Source: Nitrospirota bacterium | GTDB taxonomy: Bacteria; UBA2233 | DNA length: 64,000 nt | Direction: 5' to 3' | Assembly: GCA_011620345.1 (NCBI GenBank) | Contig: WOZJ01000050.1 | Coordinates: 82,343 to 146,342, forward strand | Shown: positions 15,884-23,996 of the stretch, in pieces | How the letters are laid out: each line of letters begins with the position of its first letter | Position numbering within the stretch: position 1 is the first letter of the stretch | Program-made: the position numbers and the translations under genes | Notes under the pieces: generated by a model | What the model saw: only the letters and a program-made list of their open reading frames with translations | The model's database searches: none | What the model was told of the DNA's origin: nothing

Positions 15884-17752
15884 TTACTCTTCTAGTGTCG
15901 AAACGTCTCCCGTATCAAGCCCTAGCTCTTTCGCCCTCAAGAGCCTCCTTAAAATCTTTCCGCTCCTCGTTTTTGGCAAATTGTCCATAAAAAGGATACT
16001 TTCTGGCTTCGCGATAGGACCGACTTCGTGGCCGACGTGCGCCTTGAGCTCTTCTTCGAGAGCTATGGAGGGGGAGAACCCTGGTTTTAGTGCGACGAAG
16101 GCCTTGATCACGTTACCTTTGATGTCGTGCGGGACACCGATCACGGCCGCCTCGGCCACAGCAGGATGGGAAACAAGCCCGCTTTCAACCTCTGCCGTGC
16201 CGAGCCTGTAGCCAGATACCTTGATAATTTCGTCCGAACGCCCGATGACCCAGAAGTACCCGTCTTCGTCCAGCCTTGCCGTATCGCCGGTAAAGTATTT
16301 TCCTGGAAATTTACTGAAATAGATCCGCTGAAACTCTTCCGGGTCTTTGTAGAGTGTCCTGGCAAGTGAAGGGAAGGGCCGTGTAAGGACAAGGTAGCCC
16401 TCCTCGTTCGGGCCGCAGGGTTCGCCCGATTCCGTGAGAATCTCTGCTCCCATTCCAGGCAGAGGCTTGGCGCATGAGCCGGGCTTAAGCGGCGTCTCTG
16501 GAAGGGGAGAGATGCAGATCATCCCGGTTTCGGTCTGCCAGTAGGTGTCCATGATGGGGCACTGCCCATCGCCGACCGCTCGATGGAACCATTTCCAGGC
16601 GGCAGGGTTGATGGGCTCGCCAACGCTGCCTAAGAGCCTTAGCTGCTTCAAGTCATGGCGCTTGGGCCAGGCATCGCCGTAACGCATCAACCCGCGGATG
16701 GCCGTGGGAGTCGTGTAGAAGATGCTGATGCCGTACTTGGAAATGAGATGCCACCACCTGTCTGGGTAAGGGGTGGATGGCCCGCCCTCGTAAAGCAAGA
16801 GCGTGGCGCCGTTTATCAGGGGGCCGTAGGTCACGTAGGTATGACCCGTAATCCAACCTGGGTCTGCCGTACAGAAGTAGCGGTCTTCGTCTCGGATATC
16901 GAACACCCATTTGGTCGAGCAGTACGCCCCGACCATATAGCCGCCGTGGACATGCACGACGCCTTTGGGCTTGCCCGTGGTGCCCGAGGTGTAGAGGATA
17001 AACAGCGGGTCTTCGGCATCCATTGGCTCAGTTTGGACCAAATTGGCCAGCTTGAGGCTCATCAGGTCGTGGTAGAAGTAGTCACGGCCGGGCTCCATCG
17101 AGACCTCCTGGCCGATGTGCTTGACCACGATGACGGACTCTAAGCTTGGCACCCTCTTGATGGCCTCGGTTGCTATTTCTTTGAGCGGGACAACCTTTCC
17201 GTTCATGTATCCGCCGTCCGCCGTGATCAATAGGCGTGATTCCGCTGACATCATCCTCTCTCTTAGGGCATCCGTGCTGAAGCCTCCGTACACGACGCTG
17301 TGGACGGCGCCGATTTTGGCGGTTGCGAGCATTGCGATGACCTGCTCGGGAATCCTGGGCATGTAGATCGTGACGCGATCGCCCTTGTTGATGCCCATGC
17401 TTTTTAATACGGTGGCAAGGCGTGTCACTTCCCGGTTCAGCGCATGGTAGCTAAGCGTCCTCGTTTCACCGTTTTCGCCCTCCCAGATGATGGCAAGCTT
17501 GTTCTTTCTCCACGTTTTGGCGTGGCGATCGAGCGTGTTGGCTACGATGTTGCATTTCCCGCCAAGGAACCACTTTCCCGTAACGCCGTTTCCTTCAAAC
17601 ACGGCTTGAAAATCCTGGAACCACTCCAGCTCGCGGGCTATCCCGGCCCAAAAATCGATCGGGTCCTCCTCGGCCTTTTTCGAGAGCTCCTCGTAGGCTG
17701 GCCGATCGGGACGCGATAACGTATCGGGCGGGAGATAAACTTCTGTTGTCAT
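15884..17752 (-). CDS. acs: Acetyl-CoA synthetase (AMP-forming)
   Basis: The enzyme activates acetate to acetyl-CoA through acetyl-AMP. Evidence in the 622 residues: ILYTSGTTGKPKGVVH near residue 255, DTYWQTETGM near 410, YFTGDTARLDEDGYFWVIGR near 490 and the C-terminal LPKTRSGKILRRLL, whose last Lys is the usual acetylation control site. The ATG at 17752 is chosen with AGGATG upstream; an ATG at 17782 would sit at the likely transcription start inside a palindrome and has no ribosome site. The gene is monocistronic with its own promoter. Together with the CoA-transferase and ferredoxin oxidoreductases it allows acetate assimilation. Confidence 0.93.
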   Translation of the reverse strand: MTTEVYLPPDTLSRPDRPAYEELSKKAEEDPIDFWAGIARELEWFQDFQAVFEGNGVTGKWFLGGKCNIVANTLDRHAKTWRKNKLAIIWEGENGETRTLSYHALNREVTRLATVLKSMGINKGDRVTIYMPRIPEQVIAMLATAKIGAVHSVVYGGFSTDALRERMMSAESRLLITADGGYMNGKVVPLKEIATEAIKRVPSLESVIVVKHIGQEVSMEPGRDYFYHDLMSLKLANLVQTEPMDAEDPLFILYTSGTTGKPKGVVHVHGGYMVGAYCSTKWVFDIRDEDRYFCTADPGWITGHTYVTYGPLINGATLLLYEGGPSTPYPDRWWHLISKYGISIFYTTPTAIRGLMRYGDAWPKRHDLKQLRLLGSVGEPINPAAWKWFHRAVGDGQCPIMDTYWQTETGMICISPLPETPLKPGSCAKPLPGMGAEILTESGEPCGPNEEGYLVLTRPFPSLARTLYKDPEEFQRIYFSKFPGKYFTGDTARLDEDGYFWVIGRSDEIIKVSGYRLGTAEVESGLVSHPAVAEAAVIGVPHDIKGNVIKAFVALKPGFSPSIALEEELKAHVGHEVGPIAKPESILFMDNLPKTRSGKILRRLLRAKELGLDTGDVSTLEE

Positions 17753-17778
17753 TGGAACCCATCCTAGTTGTTCATCAA

Positions 17779-17805
17779 ACATTAGTATTTACTATATACT
17801 AATGT
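17779..17805. promoter_or_regulatory. Palindromic operator candidate at the acs promoter
   Basis: ACATTAGTAT (17779-17788) and its exact complement (17796-17805) are separated by 7 bases. The repeat covers the -10 element and likely start of acs transcription, the position of a repressor site. Confidence 0.55.
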
Positions 17806-17819
17806 TATGCATACAGCAA
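17791..17819 (-). promoter_or_regulatory. Promoter of acs
   Basis: On the minus strand TTGCTG (17819-17814), a 17-base spacer and TATAGT (17796-17791). Transcription would start near 17784, giving a leader of about 32 bases before the ATG at 17752. Confidence 0.55.
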
Positions 17820-17854
17820 AGACCGGAAAGAAAGCCGTACGTTCTAAGGCTGGT

Positions 17855-18556
17855 TCAAGGCCGCACGCCGTACCCAAGGGACGACTGCAAGAATTCAAAG
17901 AGCTTTCGCTTAATCAAGGGGGCGCTTGGGCCCTCCAGCAAGCGGGTGCCGTGCGCTGAGCCTTCCACGAGTAGGATCTCTTTGGGTTCCGGGGCGTGGG
18001 CGTAGAAGTGCTTCGCGCTGTCGTAGGCTGCTGCATCGCTCTTTGCCGCAACAAAGAGCTTTGGAGGCTTGAGCTCGGAAACCTTCGAGCGGGCGTCCAA
18101 GCCTTGGAAAGCAGCCGGGGCCGAGAGCGTCACGACCCCTTTGACCTTCGGATGATTGCCCTCGAGAATGCTTGCCGTGCCGCCCATGCTCGCACCGATC
18201 AGAACCATGCACGTCACGCGTTCTGCCATGAAACGGACGGCGGCGTTCATGTCGAGCGCGATCCTTGAGATGTCCTTGGACCCTTCGGAGTTTCCATATC
18301 CCCGAAAGTTGAACGTAAGTACGGGATATCCCTTTCTAGCCAGGTCCTTTGCCAACGCCTCGTAGCTCGTCTGGTCGGCGGGAAACATATGAGCGCATAC
18401 AACGCCTTTCTTCATCCCGCCGGGGTAGAAGCGCCCTTCGAGGGTCAGGCCGTCTGGCGTCTTGAATAGGACGGGTTCGAAGGCCGGTTGCGCGCTCGAT
18501 GCCTTAAAGAAAAAAAACCCGCACAAGATTGCCAAGGCCAAGGAGGCATACTTCAT
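17855..18556 (-). CDS. Exported alpha/beta hydrolase, dienelactone-hydrolase-like
   Basis: The 233-residue protein has a signal peptide (MKYASLALAILCGFFFF-KASSAQ, cut near residue 22). The fold is a small alpha/beta hydrolase: VCAHMFPADQTS oxyanion strand, FNFRGYGNSEG, the nucleophile elbow LIGASMGGTAS (Ser near residue 124) and a C-terminal GSAHGTRLL with the catalytic His. The Asp of the triad is likely in FVAAKSDAAAY. It lies 20 bases after the metallo-beta-lactamase-fold gene, probably in one transcript. Substrate unknown; an acyl ester or lactone in the periplasm is plausible. Confidence 0.82.
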   Translation of the reverse strand: MKYASLALAILCGFFFFKASSAQPAFEPVLFKTPDGLTLEGRFYPGGMKKGVVCAHMFPADQTSYEALAKDLARKGYPVLTFNFRGYGNSEGSKDISRIALDMNAAVRFMAERVTCMVLIGASMGGTASILEGNHPKVKGVVTLSAPAAFQGLDARSKVSELKPPKLFVAAKSDAAAYDSAKHFYAHAPEPKEILLVEGSAHGTRLLEGPSAPLIKRKLFEFLQSSLGYGVRP

Positions 18557-18576
18557 GGTGTACCCTTACTCGTTGC

Positions 18577-19356
18577 TTAAAACGTGTTCCTGAGCTCCCT
18601 TAATTTTAAAAAGCAAGCTTTAGGGTCATGGGGATCGAGCCCAACGCTTGAAGCCATCTTCTGCGCCAACTTGGGGCTAAAGACCATCAAGAAAGGGTTG
18701 TTCTCCCTCTCGTCTTCGAGGGTTGAGAAAGGGACTCCGGAGCTTGCGTGGGCTTGCTCCATCTTCTTTTGGAGCCCGTCAATTCCATAAAAGTCAGGCA
18801 GAATGGATTTAAGGAAGGATAGGTTCTTTGGAGAGTAGTCGTGGCCCGGCAAAACCATGAGATGACCGGGCAACTGTGCATAGACCCTCTTGAACGTATC
18901 ATAAAGGACCTCGACATTTCCGCCGACATTTGGGTTTCCGCAGCCCAAGAAAAACAACGTATCCCCCGTTATGAGCGCTTCGTGCTCGACCTCAAACGTA
19001 AGCCCCCCCTTGGTATGGCCTGGCGTGTCGTGAACCTTGATGGAAATGCCCGCCAAGTCAAGAACCTGCCCACCCTCGATGGGATAGCGGAGCATGGGGA
19101 TGGCCTCGGCTTCCCGGGCAGGCCCATAAACCGGGATGCTGTACGCTTTGGCCAGGCGTTCGTTTCCTTGGGTGTGGTCAGGATGCGAATGGGTGTTCAG
19201 AATCGCGGCGGGCTTAAGGCCGAGAGTCTTTAGGGAACGCTCGACCTTCTCCGGGTCGGTCGGGTCCACAACGAGAGCGTGTCCCATTTCTCGATCGAAG
19301 ACAAGGTAGGAAAGGTTGTCCTGAGCGCACAAGACGTAGACGTGCTGCCAAGCCAT
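18577..19356 (-). CDS. Metallo-beta-lactamase-fold hydrolase, hydroxyacylglutathione hydrolase (glyoxalase II)-like
   Basis: The 259-residue protein has the binuclear metal motif THSHPDHTQGN near residue 55, DTPGHTKGG, ITGDTLFFLGCG and LPGHDYS, in the order seen in glyoxalase II. A C-terminal helical region with RENNPFLM also matches that family, where it binds the thiol part of the substrate. It may hydrolyse S-lactoylglutathione or another thioester. A class III alcohol dehydrogenase, which acts on glutathione adducts, is also in the window. ATG 19356 has AGGAGG upstream. Confidence 0.85.
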   Translation of the reverse strand: MAWQHVYVLCAQDNLSYLVFDREMGHALVVDPTDPEKVERSLKTLGLKPAAILNTHSHPDHTQGNERLAKAYSIPVYGPAREAEAIPMLRYPIEGGQVLDLAGISIKVHDTPGHTKGGLTFEVEHEALITGDTLFFLGCGNPNVGGNVEVLYDTFKRVYAQLPGHLMVLPGHDYSPKNLSFLKSILPDFYGIDGLQKKMEQAHASSGVPFSTLEDERENNPFLMVFSPKLAQKMASSVGLDPHDPKACFLKLRELRNTF

Positions 19357-19423
19357 TGTTCGTCCTCCTTTGATGAAAACTTCTATAACTTAGTGTTCCT
19401 TACTCTGGGCTCCGTTGCAACTC

Positions 19424-19452
19424 TTGGCCGAGCGTGGCTTGCATGCTATGTT
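19424..19452 (+). promoter_or_regulatory. Promoter of the yggS-proC run
   Basis: TTGGCC (19424-19429), 17 bases, then TATGTT (19447-19452) preceded by an extended TGC. It starts the plus-strand run that reaches the endonuclease V gene. Confidence 0.55.
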
Positions 19453-19458
19453 GAAGGG

Positions 19459-20205
19459 ATGAGGTGTTCTCAAAGCGCGATGGACGTCCAAGAAAGAGCG
19501 CCCGAAATTGAGCAGGTTTGCGCCAGGTATTGCGAGGTTCGCTCAAAGGTAAGGGAGCTAGGGCTGCGCCATCACGGCTCTTCGGAGGCCGTAGCGCTTC
19601 TTTTGGCGTCCAAAAGACAGCCCGCCTGGATTCTTGGGCCACTCGCCAAGGAGGGGGCCAGGCTGTTTGGGGAGAATTATGTCCAGGAGGCGAGGGCCAA
19701 GATGGCCGAGCTGCAAGGCCTGTCCGCCGAATGGCACCTCATCGGTACGCTCCAGGCAAACAAGGCCAAAAAAGCGATCGAGAGTTTTTCGGTCATCCAG
19801 ACGCTTGATACGATCGAGCTCGCTCAAAGGCTAAACAGCCTAGCCGAGGACATGCATCGCCGGGTGCGGTGCTTGGTCGAGGTAAACATTGGGGCGGAAC
19901 AGACGAAGGCCGGCGTTTTCCCGGGCGATCTCATGGGCTTCTTGGAGAAGATGCTATCCTTTTCCTCGCTCGAGGTCCTTGGACTCATGGCCATTCCTCC
20001 TCTAGAGCTCGAAATTGACGCCTCTCGAAGGCACTTTGAGAGGATGTACGGACTCTTTCAAGGGGCGAAGGATGCAGGCTACCCGATGCACTGGCTTTCG
20101 ATGGGAACGAGCCATGACTTTGAGCAGGCTATCGGAGCGGGTGCCAACATGGTGCGTGTCGGAACGCGCGTATTCGGCCCGAGGCAGGCGGGCAAACTTC
20201 AATAG
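19459..20205 (+). CDS. yggS: YggS-family pyridoxal-phosphate homeostasis protein
   Basis: YggS/PROSC proteins hold pyridoxal 5'-phosphate and keep B6 and amino-acid pools in balance. The fold is the alanine-racemase N-terminal barrel. Visible marks are LLLASKRQP (with the cofactor lysine), FGENYVQEARAKM, WHLIGTLQANKAKKAI, and the closing LSMGTSHDFEQAIGAGANMVRVGTRVFG in two adjoining pieces. The length, 248 residues from the ATG at 19459 or 241 from that at 19480, is normal. Because the promoter's -10 ends at 19452, the second ATG may be the true start. proC follows 19 bases later, a pairing common across bacteria. Confidence 0.85.
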   Translation: MRCSQSAMDVQERAPEIEQVCARYCEVRSKVRELGLRHHGSSEAVALLLASKRQPAWILGPLAKEGARLFGENYVQEARAKMAELQGLSAEWHLIGTLQANKAKKAIESFSVIQTLDTIELAQRLNSLAEDMHRRVRCLVEVNIGAEQTKAGVFPGDLMGFLEKMLSFSSLEVLGLMAIPPLELEIDASRRHFERMYGLFQGAKDAGYPMHWLSMGTSHDFEQAIGAGANMVRVGTRVFGPRQAGKLQ

Positions 20206-20224
20206 AATCGATTAGGGGAATTAC

Positions 20225-21067
20225 GTGGATCAAGAGGCACCTGGCGGGGTGTTCCCTTTGGTGATCGTCGGGCTTGGGCAGATGGGCTCGGCGATGGCCA
20301 AGGGGATCGTTGGAGCTTATCCTCGAGCCAAGGGTTTGATATTCGGCCACGACCAGGATCCCTTGAGGGTTGCTGAAGCAGAGGCTTTCGGGCTCGAAGG
20401 GACAAAAAAATTGGAAGAGGTCCTATCGAGAGCAAGGACGATTCTTTTGGCACTGAAACCCTTGCAGGTTCTTCCTTGGCTTCGTTTGTACCGGGAGACG
20501 TTTGGAAAGGACGTTATGCTTATTTCTATCGCCGCGGGCGTCCCTATCAAGGCCTTTCGCGAAGTCCTCGAGGAAAAGGCCCATGTGGCAAGGGTCATGC
20601 CGAACCTGGCGGTTGCACTCAGGACATGCCCGGTGGGGGTTTCGTGTGAGCCTGGGTTTCCTGAAGAAAAAAAAGTCTCGCTGATAGAGGCCCTTTCTTT
20701 GGTAGGGATGCCGATTGAGCTTGAGGAAGGGCAGCTGGATGCGCTTACGGCGCTTTCCAGTTCGGGCATTGCCTTTGTCTGGCATGCCCTAGAGGGCTTT
20801 GCGGCGGCCGGTGTAAGGCTTGGTTTACCTCCTGCACTTTCCAGGAAGGTCGCCGTAGAAACGTTTTTGGGGGCCGGGATGCTGGCGAAGGAGGATGAGG
20901 CCGCTTCGCTTGCGAGCCTAAAAGAGCGGGTGACCACACCCAAAGGGACGACGATGGAAGGGCTTTTTGTTTTAGAAAGGCTAGGGCTTAAAGGGATTTT
21001 GATCGAAGCGATCACGAGCGCCTACAATCGCACGCAGGCAATGCTTTCACCCCAAAAAGGAGTTTAA
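20225..21067 (+). CDS. proC: Pyrroline-5-carboxylate reductase
   Basis: The enzyme reduces pyrroline-5-carboxylate to proline with NAD(P)H. The 280 residues begin with a nucleotide-binding loop VIVGLGQMGSAMAKGI, include ARVMPNLAVALR, and carry the family signature TALSSSGIAFVWHALEGFA followed by AAGVRLGLP and RVTTPKGTTMEGL. The usual VTTPGGTT has Lys in place of the first Gly, a mild change. The GTG at 20225 has TAGGGG 8 bases before it. It lies in the yggS run. Confidence 0.88.
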   Translation: MDQEAPGGVFPLVIVGLGQMGSAMAKGIVGAYPRAKGLIFGHDQDPLRVAEAEAFGLEGTKKLEEVLSRARTILLALKPLQVLPWLRLYRETFGKDVMLISIAAGVPIKAFREVLEEKAHVARVMPNLAVALRTCPVGVSCEPGFPEEKKVSLIEALSLVGMPIELEEGQLDALTALSSSGIAFVWHALEGFAAAGVRLGLPPALSRKVAVETFLGAGMLAKEDEAASLASLKERVTTPKGTTMEGLFVLERLGLKGILIEAITSAYNRTQAMLSPQKGV

Positions 21068-21072
21068 GTGTA

Positions 21073-21372
21073 ATGGTGGTTTTCTCCCGCATCTTGACCG
21101 CGCTCGCGTTTATTCTTGACCAGGCGTTGCAGCTTTACATGTGGGTGATTATTATCGCCGCGCTGATTACATGGGTTCAGCCAAACCCCTATAACCCTGT
21201 CGTGATGTTCCTAGAAAGAATCACGGAGCCCGTTTTGCGGCCCATCCGCAGGATCCTTCCGCCTATGGGGTTGGACATTTCGCCCGTGATAGCGATTTTT
21301 GCGATCATGTTCGTTCGTATGGTGATTCCCCCGACGCTCCGGGATATGGCGTATTCGATCGTAGGAATATGA
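21073..21372 (+). CDS. yggT: YggT-family membrane protein
   Basis: The 99-residue protein has two hydrophobic spans (about residues 3-37 and 68-97) around the polar stretch VQPNPYNPVVMFLERITEPVLRPIRRILPP, broken here only for description, which is the family signature. YggT proteins are linked to osmotic shock tolerance and, in some bacteria, to chloroplast-like CCB3 functions. AAGGAG precedes the ATG. Its stop overlaps the next start by 4 bases. Confidence 0.85.
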   Translation: MVVFSRILTALAFILDQALQLYMWVIIIAALITWVQPNPYNPVVMFLERITEPVLRPIRRILPPMGLDISPVIAIFAIMFVRMVIPPTLRDMAYSIVGI

Positions 21373-21629
21373 CGCTGACCGTTCATGTCAAAACGGGGAA
21401 GTCCATCGAACGGGTCGCCCTACTCCCTGACGGGTCGCTCGAAGTGAGCACGTCCAAAAGGCCTCATGACAACGAGGCAAACCGTGCCGTGGCATCTTTG
21501 CTCTCCGAAGCGCTCGGCCTTCCAAAGCGCGCCGTAACAATCCTCAAGGGACAGAAGAGCCATAAAAAACTCGTGATGCTGGATGGGGTTCCAAAAGAGG
21601 CCCTGTCTCGGCTCTTAAAGGAGCCATAG
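21369..21629 (+). CDS. DUF167 (YggU) family protein
   Basis: This 86-residue soluble protein matches the DUF167 family: SKRPHDNEANRAVASLLSEA and LGLPKRAVTILKGQKSHKK, where the family has a conserved A-N-x-A-L core and a basic KSRxK end. Function is unknown, though it nearly always follows yggT and proC. The ATG overlaps the yggT stop (ATGA), showing coupled translation. Confidence 0.85.
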   Translation: MTLTVHVKTGKSIERVALLPDGSLEVSTSKRPHDNEANRAVASLLSEALGLPKRAVTILKGQKSHKKLVMLDGVPKEALSRLLKEP

Positions 21630-21634
21630 GCCTT

Positions 21635-22051
21635 ATGGCATCCGGGCTTATCGAACACACGGCCGATGTTGGGTTCTGGGTAAGGGCAAGGGGGCTTGAG
21701 CACCTCTTTTTGGAGGCCCTTGAAGCGTTCGAGGGGCTTCTTACGCCTCTAGGCTGCGTCTTGCCTAAAGAGCGCCACTTTTTTGTCTTTCATGAGCAAG
21801 GAGTGGACGTCCTGTTGCACGAAGCGTTGAATGAGCTACTCTACGCGTTCGATACCCGCAGGCTTTTGTTCTCCAGGTTCGCCATCCTTGGCTTGGATGA
21901 AGGATTGTTCGAGTTCGTAGCCTTCGGTGAAACGCTTGAGCCCGAGCGGCATCGTATTCGGTGCATCCCTAAGGCCGTTACCTACAACGATTTTGCCATC
22001 CGGCAAGAGCCAAAGGGCTTCCTAAGCGTCCGCGTTATCTTGGATGTCTAG
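21635..22051 (+). CDS. Archease-family protein
   Basis: The 138-residue protein begins LIEHTADVGFWVRARGLEHL and ends KAVTYNDFAIRQEPKGFLSV-RVILDV, the two conserved ends of archease. Archease activates the RNA ligase RtcB by helping guanylation and metal exchange. The acidic metal ligands (Asp in HTADVG and the last Asp) are present. No rtcB gene is in this window. It lies 5 bases after the DUF167 gene, an unusual place for archease, which normally neighbours rtcB. Confidence 0.82.
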   Translation: MASGLIEHTADVGFWVRARGLEHLFLEALEAFEGLLTPLGCVLPKERHFFVFHEQGVDVLLHEALNELLYAFDTRRLLFSRFAILGLDEGLFEFVAFGETLEPERHRIRCIPKAVTYNDFAIRQEPKGFLSVRVILDV

Positions 22052-22140
22052 GCCGTACTTTTACATGGACATGCCATTGAACCTGTACTAGGATAGAAGA
22101 AAGCGTCTTTATGCGCTTCTATGCAAGGAAGGGATGTGTC

Positions 22141-22377
22141 ATGTTTGGGATTGGGACGGGAGAACTCATTGTTATCCTCATCGTTGCACTCATTATCATC
22201 GGGCCTCAGAAGTTGCCCGAAATCGCCAAATCTCTTGGCAAGGCGATGGGTGAAGTCAAGCGGGCAACGCGGGATATCCAAGACGAGCTTAAGTTTGACG
22301 ATCTACTCAACGATGAAGACCCGCCGCAAGCTCCCTCTCGCAGAACATCGCCAACCCAGCCCCCTAGGGTTTCTTGA
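22141..22377 (+). CDS. tatA: Twin-arginine translocase subunit TatA/TatB
   Basis: The 78-residue protein starts MFGIGTGELIVILIVALIII-GPQKLPEIAKSLGKAMG: one membrane span, the GPxKLPE hinge and an amphipathic helix, then a charged, proline-rich tail. The ATG at 22141 fits the family; an upstream ATG at 22111 would add residues before the membrane span. TatA forms the pore or membrane-thinning patch for folded proteins. Only one TatA/B-type protein is present here with TatC, so it may serve both roles. Overlaps tatC by one base. Confidence 0.92.
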   Translation: MFGIGTGELIVILIVALIIIGPQKLPEIAKSLGKAMGEVKRATRDIQDELKFDDLLNDEDPPQAPSRRTSPTQPPRVS

Positions 22378-23141
22378 TGGAGCAGCTCAAAGCCAAGGCG
22401 TCCGGCATGGCGCAAGACTTGAAGGTCATGCCGTTCATGGAGCATCTCAAAGAGCTCCGTACGCGGCTTATCCATAGCCTTATCGCCGTGGCTGTGGGGT
22501 TTGGGGTAGCTTACGGCTTTTCAGAGCAAATCTTTCGCATCCTGCTACTCCCTTTGCTTAAGGTAATGCCAAAAGACCTAAAGCTCGTCTATACAGGGCT
22601 GCCAGAAGCATTCCTCGTATACATGAAAGTCGGCCTTATCGGGGGGTTGATCTTAGCCGCCCCTGTCGTGTTTTACGAAATCTGGAAGTTTATCGAGCCG
22701 GGCCTTTATCAGAAAGAAAGGCGCTATGCCATCCCGTTCGTGCTCGTGGCGAGTGCCTTCTTTGCCATCGGGGTCACGTTTGCCTACTTCGTCGTTTTTC
22801 CCTTCGGGTTCGAGTATTTCTTGAGCTTCTCGAACGACTATATCCAGCCGATGATCTCGGTCAAGGAATTTCTTGGCTTTAGCATGAAGATGTTGTTCGC
22901 CTTTGGCGTCGTGTTCGAGCTGCCCGTGTTTGCGTTCTTCTTCTCCAAGGTAGGCCTTGTCACTGGCCAACAGCTTGCCACTTTTCGCCGTTATGCGATT
23001 GTTATTGTCTTTATTGTGGCGGCCATTCTCACCCCACCGGATATTTTCTCGCAGTCACTCATGGCAGTCCCGCTCCTTTTTCTGTACGAAGTCTCGATTG
23101 TCGTGGCCAAGGTGTTCGGAAAAAAGCCGGAGCCGGAGTGA
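22377..23141 (+). CDS. tatC: Twin-arginine translocase subunit TatC
   Basis: TatC is the receptor that recognises twin-arginine signal peptides. The 254 residues have six membrane spans and the family marks: FMEHLKELRTRLIHSL near the start, EAFLVYMKVGLIGG, and the periplasmic FEYFLSF loop; the glutamate in FELPVFAFFFSKVG is the conserved one in span four. ATG 22377 shares its A with the tatA stop (TGATG). Substrates with a Tat motif are not obvious in this window. Confidence 0.93.
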   Translation: MEQLKAKASGMAQDLKVMPFMEHLKELRTRLIHSLIAVAVGFGVAYGFSEQIFRILLLPLLKVMPKDLKLVYTGLPEAFLVYMKVGLIGGLILAAPVVFYEIWKFIEPGLYQKERRYAIPFVLVASAFFAIGVTFAYFVVFPFGFEYFLSFSNDYIQPMISVKEFLGFSMKMLFAFGVVFELPVFAFFFSKVGLVTGQQLATFRRYAIVIVFIVAAILTPPDIFSQSLMAVPLLFLYEVSIVVAKVFGKKPEPE

Positions 23142-23147
23142 GCGGCG

Positions 23148-23921
23148 TTGCCCATGGCCTGCCTTTCGCTGATCGAGGCGAAAGCCCTCCAAAAAGCACT
23201 TAGTGGATGGGTTTCGCTACGTACTTCCGTCTTTGCCAAAAACCTAAGGACGGTAGGGGGTGTAGACTGCGCCTATGCAACCATTAAAGGACGTCCGAGA
23301 GTATTCGCCTGTGCAGTCGTTCTGTCTTTCCCGATGCTTGAACTTCTTGAGGAGGCCTTTCACGCGAGACCCGTGACGTTCCCTTATATTCCTGGATACT
23401 TAAGCTTCCGGGAGCTTCCTTCGATGCTCGGGACGCTGACGAAGCTCAAAATCGTTCCCGATGTCTTGTTCGTCTCCGGACAGGGGGTCGCCCATCCTCG
23501 AGGTCTCGGGATCGCAAGCCACCTTGGAGTAGTCGCGGGTTTGGCAACGATCGGGATCGCCAAAAAGCCGCTCTTTGGGCTGTTTCAAGCGCCCTCCTTG
23601 GAAGCGGGGAGCGTTTCTGCCCTAACCCATCCGGACGATGGTTCCGTAATCGGGTTTGTCGTAAGGGCCAAAACGAACGTCAAGCCGCTTTATGTATCTC
23701 CAGGCCATAGGATGGATGCAGAAACGGCCGTTTCTATCGCGCTTCAGTGCGTCCAAAAGACTAAACTGCCCGTTCCACTTCACTTGGCAGATCGGCTTGC
23801 CGATCGGCTCAAGAAGGCGCTCCAAAGGGCAACGGGGCCTGACTCCGTTGAATGCTTGGAGCCAAACCCCGTCGAATATGTGCTGGCTAAAAACCCTTGG
23901 CTTAACCTTCTTGACCCATGA
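23148..23921 (+). CDS. nfi: Endonuclease V family protein with a changed active-site residue
   Basis: Endonuclease V nicks DNA near deoxyinosine. The 257 residues follow the family throughout: GGVDCAYA (Asp 40), PYIPGYLSFRELP (Glu 89), HPRGLGIASHLGV, GIAKKPLFG and VSPGHRMD. The third metal-binding Asp, in the family motif DGQGxAHPR, is Ser here (FVSGQGVAHPR, Ser 110; codon TCC at 23475-23477). That Asp is Asp 110 in the Thermotoga enzyme and is important for catalysis, so this protein may be weak, inactive or an inosine-binding relic. The rest is intact with no frameshift. The C-terminus is about 30 residues longer than the Thermotoga protein. It ends the plus-strand run. Confidence 0.85.
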   Translation: MPMACLSLIEAKALQKALSGWVSLRTSVFAKNLRTVGGVDCAYATIKGRPRVFACAVVLSFPMLELLEEAFHARPVTFPYIPGYLSFRELPSMLGTLTKLKIVPDVLFVSGQGVAHPRGLGIASHLGVVAGLATIGIAKKPLFGLFQAPSLEAGSVSALTHPDDGSVIGFVVRAKTNVKPLYVSPGHRMDAETAVSIALQCVQKTKLPVPLHLADRLADRLKKALQRATGPDSVECLEPNPVEYVLAKNPWLNLLDP

Positions 23922-23996
23922 GCCCGCTTCCAAGGCAGGCCTGCGGCTAAAAGGATTGCCTAAGCTTGGAGCCCAGCCTTTTTACCCCTCCCGACT

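Noticed and set aside
20317-21015. 232-codon minus-strand frame opposite proC
   Set aside because: Ser-rich antisense shadow; proC on the plus strand has full family motifs.
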